A stretch of DNA of 64,000 nt from Harmothoe impar (taxonomy: Eukaryota; Annelida; Polychaeta; Phyllodocida; Polynoidae), in NCBI GenBank assembly GCA_947462335.1, contig OX381709.1:36474186-36538185 (forward strand), read 5' to 3'. Under the pieces are notes generated by a model, which had not been told where the DNA came from, did not search any database, and worked only from the letters and a program-made list of their open reading frames with translations. Shown here piece by piece: positions 1-12,640 of this stretch (positions are counted from its first letter, which is position 1; every line of letters begins with the position of its first letter). The position numbers were made by a program, and so were the translations under genes.

Positions 1-1029
1 AAAGACAAACAGACAAAATGTGTGGGAAGGGAGGGGTACTTCCGAATCTGATATATAGATGCAAAGACACATTATGTTGAGCTCTGAGGGTCGATCACTG
101 TGCAGTTCAGTTCAGTTCAGAGTACAGTTCTTGCTGAAAGTGGATCCCAACATGAAGGGGCTAAATCTAAATGGCAATGGGAAATGGTGATTTTCTTAAG
201 TCTAAGGATCCTGGCTCTGATGATCAAAAGAGACGAAAATAGAAAGAAAAAGATACGAGTACATGATAATAGCAGTGTGTATAGTATAATTAATGATTGG
301 ATGTATTAGTTTTGAGGGTGGTTATGTTAACTGTGTGATTCTCGTCAATACAAGTACATGCACATGTACATGTATCCATCTGGTAGATACCTAGAGAAGA
401 GTGAGGTGGAATTTGTTAGTAATCAAAGTGGTTGCATCCGTTAACAAACGTAGAAGCCTTGAATGACCAGGTAGTTAACAATGATATAGATACACAAAGC
501 TATCATTATTGTATATTCTTGACAACGATGATGATTACATGAAGTGCAGGAAACGTTGAACAAGTTGTTTGGCACCCTTTTGTAAAATGGTTACTTTACC
601 TTCATGAACCTCATATCCAGCAGTTTTCTAATGTTTTGGCATCACTCCTTTCTCTCTAACATAATGTTCTATCTTCCAAGTTAGATACAAGTATTTGAGC
701 TTTGAAGCAGATGGACTCAGTCTTTTTAGAAAAAATGTGGTTTACACAAGGAAAGGGAGGCAATGATATATGTCAATTAAGCTGTGCAATTAGGATGGAT
801 GGGCTTCGGTGTATATAACAGCTTTTAGTTTCATCAAAAGCCCCTTTCCTATTCCCCTGTTGACATCTGGAACTCAACCTTGAGGAGAGAAGGTGGATGC
901 ACCACCTCTGCGGCATCAACATCAAATGATCTGAATCTTCTAGACTAGGCTCCGACCCTCAGCAATATGTAAATCTAAGCAGTGAAGTAAGAGGAAATCC
1001 GAAGTAGGAAGGAAGAGAGGAAATTTTAT
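1..1029. other. Non-coding stretch, nothing recognised
   Basis: No exon-like open frame, RNA gene or TIR element was seen. A short TTCAG tandem lies near 101-120. Base composition is AT-rich and the short open frames have no recognisable protein features. Confidence 0.6.
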
Positions 1030-1033
1030 ATAG

Positions 1034-1602
1034 TGTGGGGGCAACAATATTCTGGTGTATTACGGGGTCGCTTTGCAGCAGCAAAGACACGGTACTCGCA
1101 GGTGCTAACAGATGGCGGCACCTGTGAGTTTGTGTCAATACCGTTATCTAGGCTAGGTTCGCTCGAGGTACAACAGATGGCAGCATCTGTGGTGCCACGC
1201 TGTCACTGACACCGGGCTTCCGATGGCGTGGTCCGCAACACCAGTATAAAAGGAGCCGCAAACGGCTACCTGAGGGAGTTTGTCCTAGGACGAGCTCAGA
1301 CCCGATACGCACCACTTAGCAACCTTCGTAACCCTAGGGGCCCCTGCAGCCTCTGCTACATACTCTGAACAGACTTTCGAATCAGCCTAGCTGGACTTTG
1401 ACCCAGCCTATGCTGAAACATTACTTCAAGCCAACCTTGTTGAACTTTTATATCTATTTCGCCCCTGAGTGGCCATGATCATATACTTTGCATACTTGTA
1501 GTGATTCTGCATCTGTTCGAAAAACTATGTAAATAAACAAGCCTGTTGCAGTCAAACAGTATTTGGAACCTGTGTTCGTTTCATACTTTCACAACCGCCA
1601 CA
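1034..1602 (+). mobile_element. Solo LTR of an LTR retrotransposon
   Basis: The 569-bp unit starts TGTGG and ends CCACA, a perfect 5-bp inverted terminus of the TG...CA type. It is flanked by the direct repeat ATAG (1030-1033 and 1603-1606), a 4-bp target-site duplication. Inside, a TATA box (TATAAAAGG, 1245-1253) and a poly(A) signal (AATAAA, 1532-1537) lie in the order expected for the U3, R and U5 regions of a plus-strand LTR. No second LTR, gag or pol is nearby, so this is a solo LTR left by LTR-LTR recombination. The upstream half carries E-box-like palindromes of ACAGATG/CATCTGT near 1170-1187, possible enhancer sites. A 4-bp duplication fits some Gypsy lineages, but the family cannot be settled from an LTR alone. 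Confidence 0.8.
1245..1253 (+). promoter_or_regulatory. LTR TATA box
   Basis: TATAAAAGG lies about 210 bp inside the LTR, followed by a poly(A) signal at 1532-1537. It is the expected core promoter of the solo LTR and could still drive host transcription to the right. Confidence 0.6.
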
Positions 1603-1606
1603 ATAG

Positions 1607-4600
1607 TATGGCTAACTTAATGTCAAATTCATGAAGAATCAAACCAGCACACCCAAAAAATCCAACACAGCCAAGTAGGGATAGAGAAATAGTAATTGAG
1701 CAGATATAGAAGGCACAGAAGTCAATCAATCTAAGTGCTAAACAGAACACAGAAGAACTAACCAGTGCAATCAAATACGACGTCTTTTGATTCCCCGAGC
1801 CGAAGCCGCAGGGTAAAATGGTAAAGACATGCTGGGTGCCTTAACGGATAAAGAACCTTTAAAAGTCCACTTTTTGTGTCTGTTTGATCTGGCTGAGATC
1901 TTAACGGGAGCTGCACGACTTTCCGTGATAACGGTGGGTTTGGAGGGGACGCGTGGCTAAATGAACCTCTCTTATCGTGCTACGCTGCAGACTGAGCAAT
2001 CAATCCAAGAACTCCCCGATATTTCCATTGTCAGATTCTTATCGGCCACCAGGATCCATCTCAGTCGTGTGTGGAGTAGGACATAAAACAAAGGGTGGCG
2101 TATGAATATTGGATGGGAATCTAAGAACCGATATGGCCTGAGGCTTGTTGAGCGCCTACTGCTGGGCGTGTTGGGAGTGATAACTCGGGTGTACTTATAC
2201 ACCCACAGAAACAAGACACAGGGAATAATCAGCACAATGTGGGGACTATTCAAGGAACCTGTATACAGTGTGATACTTTTGTATCTCTGCATTATTTCTC
2301 ATATATCATTATTCATTTGTTTCAGAACTATGATGAGTCCCGATATGGGATAATACTGCACTGTTTGTGGCAGGAGTACTGGCCATGCAGGGCTTCTCCG
2401 TGTGAGCTTTGCGGCTAAAAATGACAATGGCTGTTAGTGGATTGTCATCTGTCAGCAAGTCGCTTATCGGATCTCTATCTGGCTTCTCTTCAATCACACA
2501 TCGGTGACAACAGGCATGGATTAACAAACTAATTATTCTTTTTCAATATTCATCAAGCCTAGGAACTAATACAAGTATTGAGCAACGAGACATCATCGGT
2601 TCTATAATATTAGGTTCAATAATATTCTTCCCACGGAATAAATGGGTGAACGCGCAAACGGAAATATTCTATGAATATCCGTAATTCTTTGTCTTCGTTC
2701 TGTCAGTCTGTCTGCATGTCCCTCTCTTGCTCTCTATCTCTACATCTCACCATCTCAGTTTGATATTGCCATCATGATTGTTGCACGGAACATGCTTTGC
2801 GTGTGGTGTTTAGCTGCTTCTCAGTACATTGTCTCCTGTGCGGTTGTCAGTGGCTCATAATTATATCGACGCTCCTTTGTCACATCCCCTCCCTAGCATG
2901 CCTTTGATACCAATCGAATTATTCTTCATCATAAGTTATTTAATATCTGGCCTCCATGGATATTTGTAACCGGATAATGTAATCTGGTCGGGGTATTTTA
3001 TTTTCAAACATTCAACATTTCTGGACGTCAGTGACCTGTTGACGTAACACGAAATGTACATTTATATAAATAGGGAAAGACTGGCTCAATGAAGGGCCCC
3101 AACCCGTTTCACCGTTGGTACATATATGTTACGACAATCACTATGCAGTTAGTATTTTAGACTCTATTGTGTTATCATATTGTCCAGCACAGCCAAAGTC
3201 CCCTTTGATGCCTTTCAATGTTGTCATTTATTTACCACTTCAATGGAACACAGCTAACGCCGGTAACATTACTGATGTCATAACCATGCTGGATCAGTTA
3301 CTTAAAATACATATTAAATTGTGTGCATTTGAAACCGTCCACTGAGCACTGACATACCCCAATCTCTGATCAGCCTTACATGAAGAGTATCACGGTAGAG
3401 AGCTGAATCACACGAGGGTATTTGGATGCAGTGCCTCCCCCTGGTGTTACTTACACGTACTGCAGCCGTTCACCTCCTCCACACCAGGGGGCGTGCACGG
3501 GGACCACGTGTCAGGCCGTGAGGGGGCAGCACGGCGGGTACCTGGGTTGGTGGCTGCACACCAGGACCACGGGGTGCCATATTTCACATATAGAGGGCCT
3601 TTCGGGTACCACAGGGCGGGATAAATAAGAGAACTTGTTAAAAAATATAGCAAAAAATGGGGGCACTGTAACTAGCTACGAGCAGAGAAGAGAAAACATA
3701 CAATATATATATTAATTTTCCACCAGCCACTACCTGAGGGTTGAGTATACATTCTTTTCCCCGCTAGTGACAGGATCTGTGTATCGCTGCTGCCTAATAC
3801 AGATATTTGCTGACAGGTGGCAGCACTGGGTTCGAGTGGAGGCCTCATGTAAAAGCTGACAAGGCATGTGTCTTACTGTAACTGGCTACATGCGACATTC
3901 AGCTGAAGTCTATTCATGATTTATCTTGTTTGTCGTTATCACTGTATACATGTTGAACTATGATCAAGCCTACCTTAGAAGCTAGAAGATTTACTTCATG
4001 ATACCGGCCTTAGCCACCTGCAACTTATGGAGATGGTCAAAGGAAATTGAGGTATGACTCAAGTTATTTAATCAGACGAATAGACCCTGAGGCAAAGTTA
4101 CAATTTCGTATACTACTAACACACTGGGAACTGATTGAAAGTTGTTACTGTCTGTACAACCTGTGTTCCTGATAAGTTGTTCCTGCCGCTGTTGCTATTT
4201 ATTGAATTCCCAACATCAATCGCTCCATAAAACACCACCCGTGCCTGTTAGTTTGATATCCCATATCTTATGCACATCAGGAACAACAGTGCGGTGCGCG
4301 GCACCATATCCATGTCAGACTGGCTAATTGTCACGACAGTCTCATCAGTAACATACACCTTACAGCCTAATTACACACTCATGTACTGTGTGCGTAGAGG
4401 GGGAGGGGGTGATGTATCAAATTAGCAGGGATCCTGAATGATTTTCCTTTCAAGGCTCATTAGTCTGCATCCTAGAAGCCGGGCCCTTCTCCACTCTCTG
4501 TTCTCCCTACACTTGTCGGAGTGTAGGGAAGTCGAATTAGTCTTTTGAGGATTCATGTACGAATACAACCTTATCATTACAGTAACGATGAACTGACACA

Positions 4601-5870
4601 TATATCTCAGCCACAGAGCACATCAGAGTGTAATGTACATCATCAATCAATAGTAGTGACAGCATTCAGCAAATGAAAATGCCGTTCCTCGAAACAAAGT
4701 CCTCTAGAAAGCTAGTAGTAGCTGGCAGAGTAAGCAGCTTGAGTACAGCAACTACCAGTAGTGGCACAGAAAGAAAGGCAGCTCCCGGGAGGTGGGGGGG
4801 GGGGCTTTAACCAATAATCACTCTCCCAGCACAGTCTCAAATAAGACTCTACCCAAAGGCTCGAACTACAAAAAAAGATGGGAAGATAACAGTACTACAT
4901 TGCTGCTCTCCAGTACACATAAAGGATAGAATCCTACCAGAAATATATTATGGCCATGCAACCAACACTCCCTCCCCCAAACAAGACACCTCGGATCTGA
5001 ATAAAAATGGTTTTCTACGCTTCTGACAATTGCAGACAACACTGTACTATCGATAAGACTTATTCTAAGAAATATATATAATAGGTCGGAAAACTGTTGT
5101 CAAAATGGAGAGCAGAACCAGTCATTCGATTAACATTGTCCCTGACATGGTGTGGGAAAGTAGCACTTCAGCCAGATTGCCTAGACACCTTCCATTAGCA
5201 ATATGAGGATAAATCTGGTTCCTCAGTGTGCGCAGCCATTATAGTTCTGTCCTTGGAATATCTCGTGATGTTCAGGCCGAGACCAGACTCAAAATAACAT
5301 GTTGTTACAGGAACAAGCTGAGTTGCGAGGGTAGAACCAACACCTCACGAGAGCTGCCAATTAATCAGTGTGTTGATGGAATAAATAGAATGTGGAATGT
5401 TATACATTGCGGATGTATTCATCTTTACCTTTGATTGATCTTCTTATGCAATGCCAATTAAGGAAATTTTTCATGATATTAATCCTTTAGACAATGATAA
5501 TTTATCCTGGCTGCTCCTAAAATTCGGATTCGCCTGTAGATAATCGATTTTGTAATAATTATAAAGTTTAACCTCACTCAAGAAATGGTGTGACCCATTT
5601 AGTTGTAACATCCATGTCTGGGAACATTTCGGAGACACTATCTGGAGGACAACTGGGCAGTCTTTCCAGTATCGACGTTCTTCACTGTTGAAGGAGGGTT
5701 TGGTCGATATAAAAGGTCATGTGACAGGAGCCCTAGTTTCCAGAGTCATGTGCGTCGCCCTCTGGTCGTATAGTAGCTTATGATGGTTCACCTTTCATCT
5801 GGCCGGTTCTGCCGCTGGACTGTAAGGTCTAAACAACCGTATAGTATAGTTTAGGCCTTACATTCCAGTG
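1607..5870. other. Non-coding stretch, nothing recognised
   Basis: No supported gene, RNA or complete transposon was found. A GC-rich patch near 3425-3600 and a short G-run near 4793-4804 are visible. Open frames here are short and lack domain motifs. Confidence 0.5.
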
Positions 5871-5875
5871 GTCCC

Positions 5876-6035
5876 ATCTTGCATCCCTACCCAGCTAACA
5901 AAAAAACGTTATTTTACGTCAAAAAAATGTTTCAAACTTTACATGACGTTATGTCATACTAAAGAGCCTTAGAAAAACGTTGACATACAACGTTATATAA
6001 CGTTATAAAATGGTGTATAACGTTATTTGTTTACT
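5876..6035. repeat. AACGTT-rich palindromic segment, probable MITE fragment
   Basis: The segment repeats AACGTT/ACGTTA motifs in both orientations, including the palindrome AACGTTATATAACGTT near 5990. This density is typical of small non-autonomous DNA elements. Element ends could not be fixed. Confidence 0.4.
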
Positions 6036-6177
6036 GGTTAATCTATACAGCTATAGGGCTAAAACGTAATGCAACTTGTTCCCGGGACTACCATGCGGTC
6101 GCTGCCCTGCAAACAAATACCAAGCAGAACTCGTGCCATTATTGTATCAAAACCTTAAGAACTTTCAGATATGTTTA

Positions 6178-6475
6178 GGCCACTTAAAAAAATAAAATGG
6201 TTTCTCATCACCGCGCGCATCATACAAATCAGCTTTTGAGGAAAACTTTTTTTTTTTGTTGCTAATTTTTGATGAAAAATATGATATAAATGGACAAATA
6301 TTGCGATATTTGGTATCAAATTAGAGCTAATACTGCCAGTAAAGCAGTAGGATAGAAATAAATTACATTTTCTTCACTTTCAAAGATTCATAAATTCTTA
6401 AGTACTAAAATGTGAATTTTGGTCATGAAAAACTTACATCATCCCATAGTATCCCCACACATTTTAGCCTGCGAG

Positions 6476-6508
<33 letters not shown>

Positions 6509-6568
6509 CTCCCTCGTCACATTTTTCAGACCTTGGTGATGAGAAACCACTTTTTTTTTTGAGTGGCC
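6178..6568. mobile_element. PIF/Harbinger-type MITE
   Basis: This 391-bp element has terminal inverted repeats of about 35 bp beginning GGCCACT. The left arm continues to TGGTTTCTCATCACC, matched by GGTGATGAGAAACCA on the right. It is flanked by TTA on both sides (6175-6177 and 6569-6571). GG-starting termini with a 3-bp TWA duplication are the hallmark of PIF/Harbinger (Tourist-like) MITEs. No transposase is encoded, so mobility would depend on an enzyme supplied elsewhere. A 26-bp A-run (about 6480-6506) lies inside. Confidence 0.75.
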
Positions 6569-6571
6569 TTA

Positions 6572-9568
6572 GATATAGTCTGTAAGAGGTACTCAAGACA
6601 CCATTTAAGGGATGAGGTGTGTCTGATATCTATAAAAAGGTTGTCGCTCAGTGTACAGATTCTGTAGTGTGGGATAAACAGAGCACATAAGCTATTTAGG
6701 CAACATTCATCTTCAAAGTATAAATATACTAGAAATGATATCAATGGTCTTGGCACTAAATATAGTATCAAACTGTCCATGCGTGTACACATTGTGGACC
6801 AGGGTATATTGGCATAGCGATAGTATACATTTGGCGGTGGATTACCTGTACATAATTATTGTAGAAAACAAGGATAGGAACCACCATATTCCAGAAGTGA
6901 TTGTTATATATCTGACTTAGAGGCAATATTTATTTCAACTTCATGAGTTCACTATGAGAACACTAATTCAACGTATGTTGCATCCTGGTGTAGGTACTTA
7001 CTGTCCCTTTGGCTTAATAAGATAAGTATCATTCAAACAAGATGGTCAATTTCCTTACTTAATGCTACTATATCAGCTGATTTTAGGTGAATTTCCCATT
7101 TTAGATTGATAGTTCTCCCTTACTATTGGTATCAGTACAGGACGGGTTTATAGATGAAGATCATCCCGGTCCATAAATGTAAAGTTTAGCGTTGGGGAAA
7201 AAAATTCAGTCTCTTCCTACCTGAAAAACACAATAAGGAGAATATTGATATCATAAAGAATGATGTCAAACACAAGGAAAATGGTTAATGAAAGTAAATG
7301 CAATGTTATTTTATAACTTAATTTTGGGGCGTTTTAAATGATATTTTACTGAGTATCACAACTAGTGCCACCCTCGATCTACCAGTGAACTTAACTCTGG
7401 TACAAAGCGCTGCACACCATCACCTATTGGCATGTGCTGCTCTATGGAATAGACCAATGGAATAAAAGGGTTACTGACACGACAGTTGTACTTGATGGGC
7501 AGCATCTCCATAAGGTTTGCATGCATTGCACACAGCCCAATCTTTATGTTGTAGAAGAACTTGAGAAACGGGAAATATTTTCATCTTGAATATAATGCTA
7601 ATGTTATACACGGTGATCACCACGTTTACAAACGTAAATATCTAATGCAAATTAAATGAGAAATGAACAATGATTGTCTATTTTTAGTATCAGCAGGCAT
7701 GTTTAAAGCAGAGATACAAGCTGCCTCCTGAGGTAAATGACGGTGGCGTTCTGTGGGAGTGGATGGAGATAATGGTGAGCAGGCAGGGACAAACGGCACA
7801 GACAATGGCCACTTAGGGACCAGCCCCTCAACCATCTGCCGCCTGTCTTCTACACCGAACCACTTTCCTCCACTTCACTGCCTCTACCCCAACAGCAACG
7901 GTGGTGCATTGAGCATTAGTTGAACTATTTAACAGTACGCACGACGATAAAGTAGTGAAGCTTGCTGCAATTGAAGACCATACGATTCACAGTGGGAGGA
8001 ACCGTTTTAGAGTACAGTCATGTTGCTGCACACGTGGTGTCACATGATATGGTGTCTGTTTATGACATTCCCTGCTACATATTGCCGTGATCCGTCACTA
8101 TTAGCATGTTAGGAACCCTCTGTGCGTTCAGTATCACATGTTTGGAATTTTGTCACTGTAAGGTTCCAGTAGGCTATGGACATATTAAAGGTAAACAATT
8201 TAACAACACCAGATATTTTGAAATATCTACATTTTACTTCTGTATCCGTGAGCTATAATGCTATACTCTGGGGAAGGGAAAACCTCTGATAAGTTGGCAA
8301 ACTTGAATTAAATGAGAATGGTCTCCCCACCATCACCACATTCAGGCGGTTATACCACCACCTCAACACTATCGACACCATCATCTAAAAACATTGCTAC
8401 CTGCCAGTTAGAGATGTCAGTGGTGACAGAGGTGATAACAGAACCAGGACTGATGGGCATGGGACTGCTATAAGCTGACACGGTGTTGACATTGTTAACA
8501 GCTAGTAAACGGACTACATTATCGCAGTCAAAGTATTCGCAATCTGCTAGAGGGTTTCCAATAACATAATGATGTAGTAAAGCACTATTATCAGTTGGCT
8601 ACATACCCATTCTTTTCCATACCTTCTTGATAGCCTCAGCCTTAATACACACTTCATACTAAACATTAACACACACGAAACACACAAGAAACAGTTCTAT
8701 AAAACCTAGGCTGTTTTGAATATAAAGTATCATTACGATTGCCATTGAATTTAATACGTAATATAATAACCATATAGCTATCTGCATTGCCACTTTAGAT
8801 AGGTACCCATCCTCAAATGGGGAAAAAAGTATAATAAATTAAAGTCACATGTTAACCGCCTCTATATTTGAATCTTGATTAACATATCAGCAATTGTCAC
8901 ATCTATGATAACCAATACGTATTATATCTAGCACTTCATATTTTGTAATGAAAGCTATTTTCAATACTTCAAACATCCTAAGAGACTCATCTTGTCCTTA
9001 CTTGAATAAACAGTTTCATAACAGTTTAGATTCCTATAAAGTTCAAGTGTGTACAAGTGCGTGATCACAATTCCTTCATTCCGTGCATTCACTTTCACAT
9101 ACATACCACTCTTGGAGATCTGCCTTTGGTTACTCACCTGCAATAAGAGGTAATCAGGTAATTATTTAAGACATAGGTTATAGGTAATTGGAGGGGGATG
9201 GCAGTGAGAGATCCCCATAAGGTGGCAGGATAGCTCAGCCACCATTGTAGATAATATTGGGAACACAGTGTTGCTTGAGATTCATAACGAAATCCCAAGA
9301 CATTGTATTTAATTGAGACGAAGTAAAAGTGAATTTCTACCAAAACCATTTTTGAACTGAGGGGAGGGGCGGGGGCAGAGGATCTTTACAAAAGAGATAT
9401 CTTATCACTAAGGCATGACACTATGCTGTCGTCAGCTGGTATAGGCAGACGGTGCAGATAACATATACCAGAGAAGATTGCAAATAGCGCTTGGTTAAAA
9501 GATTTTACCACTTTCACAATGCAAATGGAATATCCAACAAGGAAATGCTTGTAAGTAGGCAGTGGTCA
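6572..9568. other. Non-coding stretch with one dispersed repeat
   Basis: No gene was recognised. The segment 8403-8535 belongs to a dispersed repeat family with copies at 15665-15775 and 22410-22545, recognised by GTGTTGACATTGTTAA in two of the three copies and by shared neighbouring sequence. Confidence 0.5.
8403..8535 (+). repeat. Dispersed repeat (GTTGACATTGTTAA family), copy 1
   Basis: Shares an extended degenerate match with 22410-22545: CAGTGGTGACAG, CTGATGGG, GTGTTGACATTGTTAA and GGACTACAT occur in the same order and spacing. The class is unknown; it could be a decayed SINE or MITE. Confidence 0.5.
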
Positions 9569-9571
9569 TTA

Positions 9572-9867
9572 GGCCAAAAAAAAGAGGTTTGTTTCAGGTC
9601 ACCCGACCGACCCTATGTAAAGAGGGCCGACCCTACGTTTTTTTATGCAATTTTGTAGAACTTTTTATATTTTTACACTTTTTGGTGGTAAATTTTAGGT
9701 TTTCAAAAGTTTTGAAAAAAATCTTTACATTTTCATACTTTTTTGGGTCCATTTTAGGGTTATGTAAAAAAAAAAAAAAAGGTAAAAAAAAAAAAAAATC
9801 CGACCTACCGACCCTAGAGTTTCATCCCATGTTACCTGAAACAAAACCTTTTTTTTTTTATTTGGCC
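9572..9867. mobile_element. PIF/Harbinger-type MITE
   Basis: This 296-bp element has terminal inverted repeats that begin GGCCAAA and end in GTTTCAGGT, about 33-36 bp. TTA lies directly on each side (9569-9571 and 9868-9870). The same GGCC start and TTA target as the element at 6178-6568 place both in the PIF/Harbinger MITE group, although the interiors differ. The interior is strongly A/T-biased and carries CCGACC(C)TA repeats near both ends. A low-complexity open frame crosses it and is not a gene. Confidence 0.75.
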
Positions 9868-9870
9868 TTA

Positions 9871-11098
9871 TTGAACGATAGGATGAGGTGGGGAGGGGTT
9901 ATTCCTGACCCCTCTAGAATGTGTGTGTGTGTCGGGGGGGGGGGCTCCTTAAAATTAAAACTTAACTCCTTAGAATTAAAATAATTATGACATTGACAGC
10001 TCACCTAACTCAACTAAGCAGATAAGATTATATTTCATTCAATCCAATGAATTCACTAGCAAAGTGGTATCGATGTGCATTTATACGAGCTGATAAATCT
10101 TCTACCAGCTTGCTTCATAGCATTTCTTAAAGCTCCATATGATTTACTTTGATCTACTGATGTATCCCTAGGCAGGAGGGATACCATATAGATTTCCCGA
10201 GCTGTATGCTTTCAAAATCAATACTTAAGATGTCGTTCCTCATAAAAGCACTTTGGGGATGAGTTTTGACACATCTCAAAGGGTGTCACTCTGTGTTCAT
10301 AGTCTGTAGTGTTGGGATAAACATATTACTCAGTCAATAGAGTTTTCTTCTCTCCTTATATGTGAAGAAGACATAAACTTATTAGACAATGGCATTTAAG
10401 CAGCAATCTTGAGAGTATGTAGCTGCAAGAAGTGATCTTGATTGGTTTCCTCACAAAAATTAATATTAAAATATCAAAGCATTGAACAAAGGGAATTTGT
10501 CTATCTTTGAGTTTGAGTTCGAAAATTTTTTATTTGGCTAAAGTCTCTCATAGTAAGTTTTACAAACAGTGCCAAATGGATAACCAACGATATACAATTA
10601 TACACACCAAGTATAGAGAATCGCATCTCAATACACAGAAAAAACACGGACAATAAACAGGTAGGCAGCGATCAGAGCAATGTTTCTGCTAGTGGACTCA
10701 CAGTGTTCAGGTAGCTTCATATCTTCCAACAGTTTTTAGCAACATCTATAAGCACACTTTGATTTGAATCACTATAATTCAAATAGTTAAGTTGATTGCA
10801 TAACATTACATGGATATCTAGGACAAGGAATAGTTTTTCCCATTACATGTTTATCATATGTTAGACATAGATGCCATTTACAAGTCCATTTGTCATTATA
10901 TTTCTTATACATTTTAACAAATATCACAATCATTGGTCTGTGCTATTTCATATACATTAATTTATCATTTACTTTCACCCCAACCGACAAAACTGTTATT
11001 TTCTCTAGGTACACCTGCCCAAGTTCTCCTTTCCCATACCAAGCCATCTCCTTCCACTTCAAATTCACGGCCTCTAACTAACTGTCTAAGGGGAGGCA
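9871..11098. other. Non-coding stretch, nothing recognised
   Basis: AT-rich sequence with a short G-run near 9934-9943. No gene, RNA or TIR element was identified. Confidence 0.5.
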
Positions 11099-11537
11099 TG
11101 TTATGCCCTTATCCTACAAAATTGCCCTTATCCTACAAAAATGTATAGTTTTGTAGTATAAGGGCTGTCAGTCAGGCCCTTATCCTACAAAATTTGCCCT
11201 TATCCTACAAAAAGGTTGCCCTTATCCTAAAAAACCCATGTATTTTGTAGGATAAGAGCAATCAGTCAGGTCCTTATCCTACAAATTGCCCTTATCCTAC
11301 AAAACCTATATATCAGGTAGGTTTTGTATGATAAGGGCTATCACTCAAGCTCCTATCCTACTAGATTCCCTTGTGGAATATATAACAATTAGATTTTTCT
11401 GGGTGCAGTGCATTTATCAGGCCCTTATCTTATATTCCCTCCCGTATAGTTTTGTAGGAAAGGGCATTTTTGTAGGATAAGGGCTTAACAGGTGTTTTGT
11501 AGGATAAGGGCAAATTTGGTAGGATAAGGGCTTAACA
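11099..11537. mobile_element. TIR element made of 17-bp GCCCTTATCCTACAAAA units
   Basis: The element starts TGTTATGCCC and ends GGGCTTAACA, an imperfect inverted terminus that continues inward through the 17-bp unit GCCCTTATCCTACAAAA. About 14 copies of the unit are present. Those in the left half point mostly right and those in the right half mostly left, and neighbouring opposite copies form local hairpins such as the one near 11123-11165. This is a non-autonomous DNA transposon with subterminal transposase-type binding repeats, not a CRISPR array: spacers are irregular and orientation alternates. No transposase is encoded. Confidence 0.65.
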
Positions 11538-12127
11538 AGGCACCATGGTGAGAGAATGAAGCATGCTGTAGTTGCAGTTTAGGAATGTATAATAGATATA
11601 GGGTCTAGGTTGCACTGTGGCCATTTTGCTGAAGATTTCTGAAGTAGATATTTGTAAAGCAAAAGGTCATCTACACGTTGGGAGAAGAATCAAAAGCGGT
11701 TGACACAATTTGTGGCATCTACAATGAAATAGGTGTCATTTCTAGTACAGGGTGCTGATATCCCTTAGATTCCCTTATTAGGTTGATAGTAGACTGCATT
11801 TGAAAAAGAAACTTTTCTTTTTTCCCCTCCACATGCTACGGGCAATAGATATGCGATGCTATTATCACGAATACGACCAGTAACTATTGCCAATCAGGGA
11901 GTATTAGCGGGATACCCGCTATTCTGTTATCGGTTTCAACCCATACTAATGTCCTATTATGTCATTTCACTTCATTACCCCGTTCTCAGCACTAGCTAGC
12001 ACTGGCAACATCTCATTAAACATTATAAGTTGGAGTTGGAGTGCTTTAATGAAGTAATATCATTATTGCGTGAACAGAATGGATCTCACATTGCGCATTT
12101 ACGACTATAATATTTATATTTGCACGA

Positions 12128-12263
12128 TTTTAGGATAACTGCTGTTTGTCAGCCCCTTATCCTACAAAATTGCCCTGATCCTTCAAAACCTATATTATTT
12201 TTGTACCATAAGGGCAAATAGTCGGGCTCTTATCTTACAAAACTTTCCTTATCCTACACAACG
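12128..12263. repeat. Partial copy of the GCCCTTATCCTACAAAA element
   Basis: Four or five degenerate copies of the same 17-bp unit in both orientations lie here, with more mutations than in 11099-11537. It looks like an older, truncated relative. Confidence 0.6.
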
Positions 12264-12559
12264 TGTTAGCTTGTATGTTCTATGCCTTCTGTCGGCCCTC
12301 GCGAGGGTTGTATTTATCCTGACCACCACCCTGAAATTTGTCTGAAATTGCAATTCTGACCCAGTGAATGTGATATGCCCTCTCTACTCAGAATTTTCAT
12401 GAATTACACGAGGAAATGGAATAAACCTGAGTTTCTATGAGCCAAATTGGCAGCCATCTTGGAATTTGCCTGGACTGAAACTTTTGACCCAACAATCAGG
12501 TCTAAGTCGATGCTTGGCTAGCCATGGCATCGACTATAGTCAATGCTCGGCCCTAAAGG

Positions 12560-12640
12560 CTTTAAACTACTAAAATGTGAACTTTGGCCGTGAAAAACGT
12601 ATATTATCATCCCATACATTTTAGCCCGCAAGTAAAGTAA
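12560..12640. repeat. Fragment related to the MITE interior at 6400-6480
   Basis: The order ACTAAAATGTGAA, TGAAAAAC, ATCATCCCATA, CATTTTAGCC(C/T)GC matches positions 6405-6475 of the Harbinger-type MITE, but no TIRs are present. It is a degraded internal fragment. Confidence 0.55.

Noticed and set aside
9562..9984. 140-codon open frame on the plus strand
   Set aside because: It runs through a Harbinger-type MITE, is Lys/Phe low-complexity from A- and T-runs, and has no domain.
11099..11537. CRISPR-like array of 17-bp repeats
   Set aside because: Units occur in both orientations with irregular gaps and end in inverted termini, and the genome context is animal. It is a TIR element.
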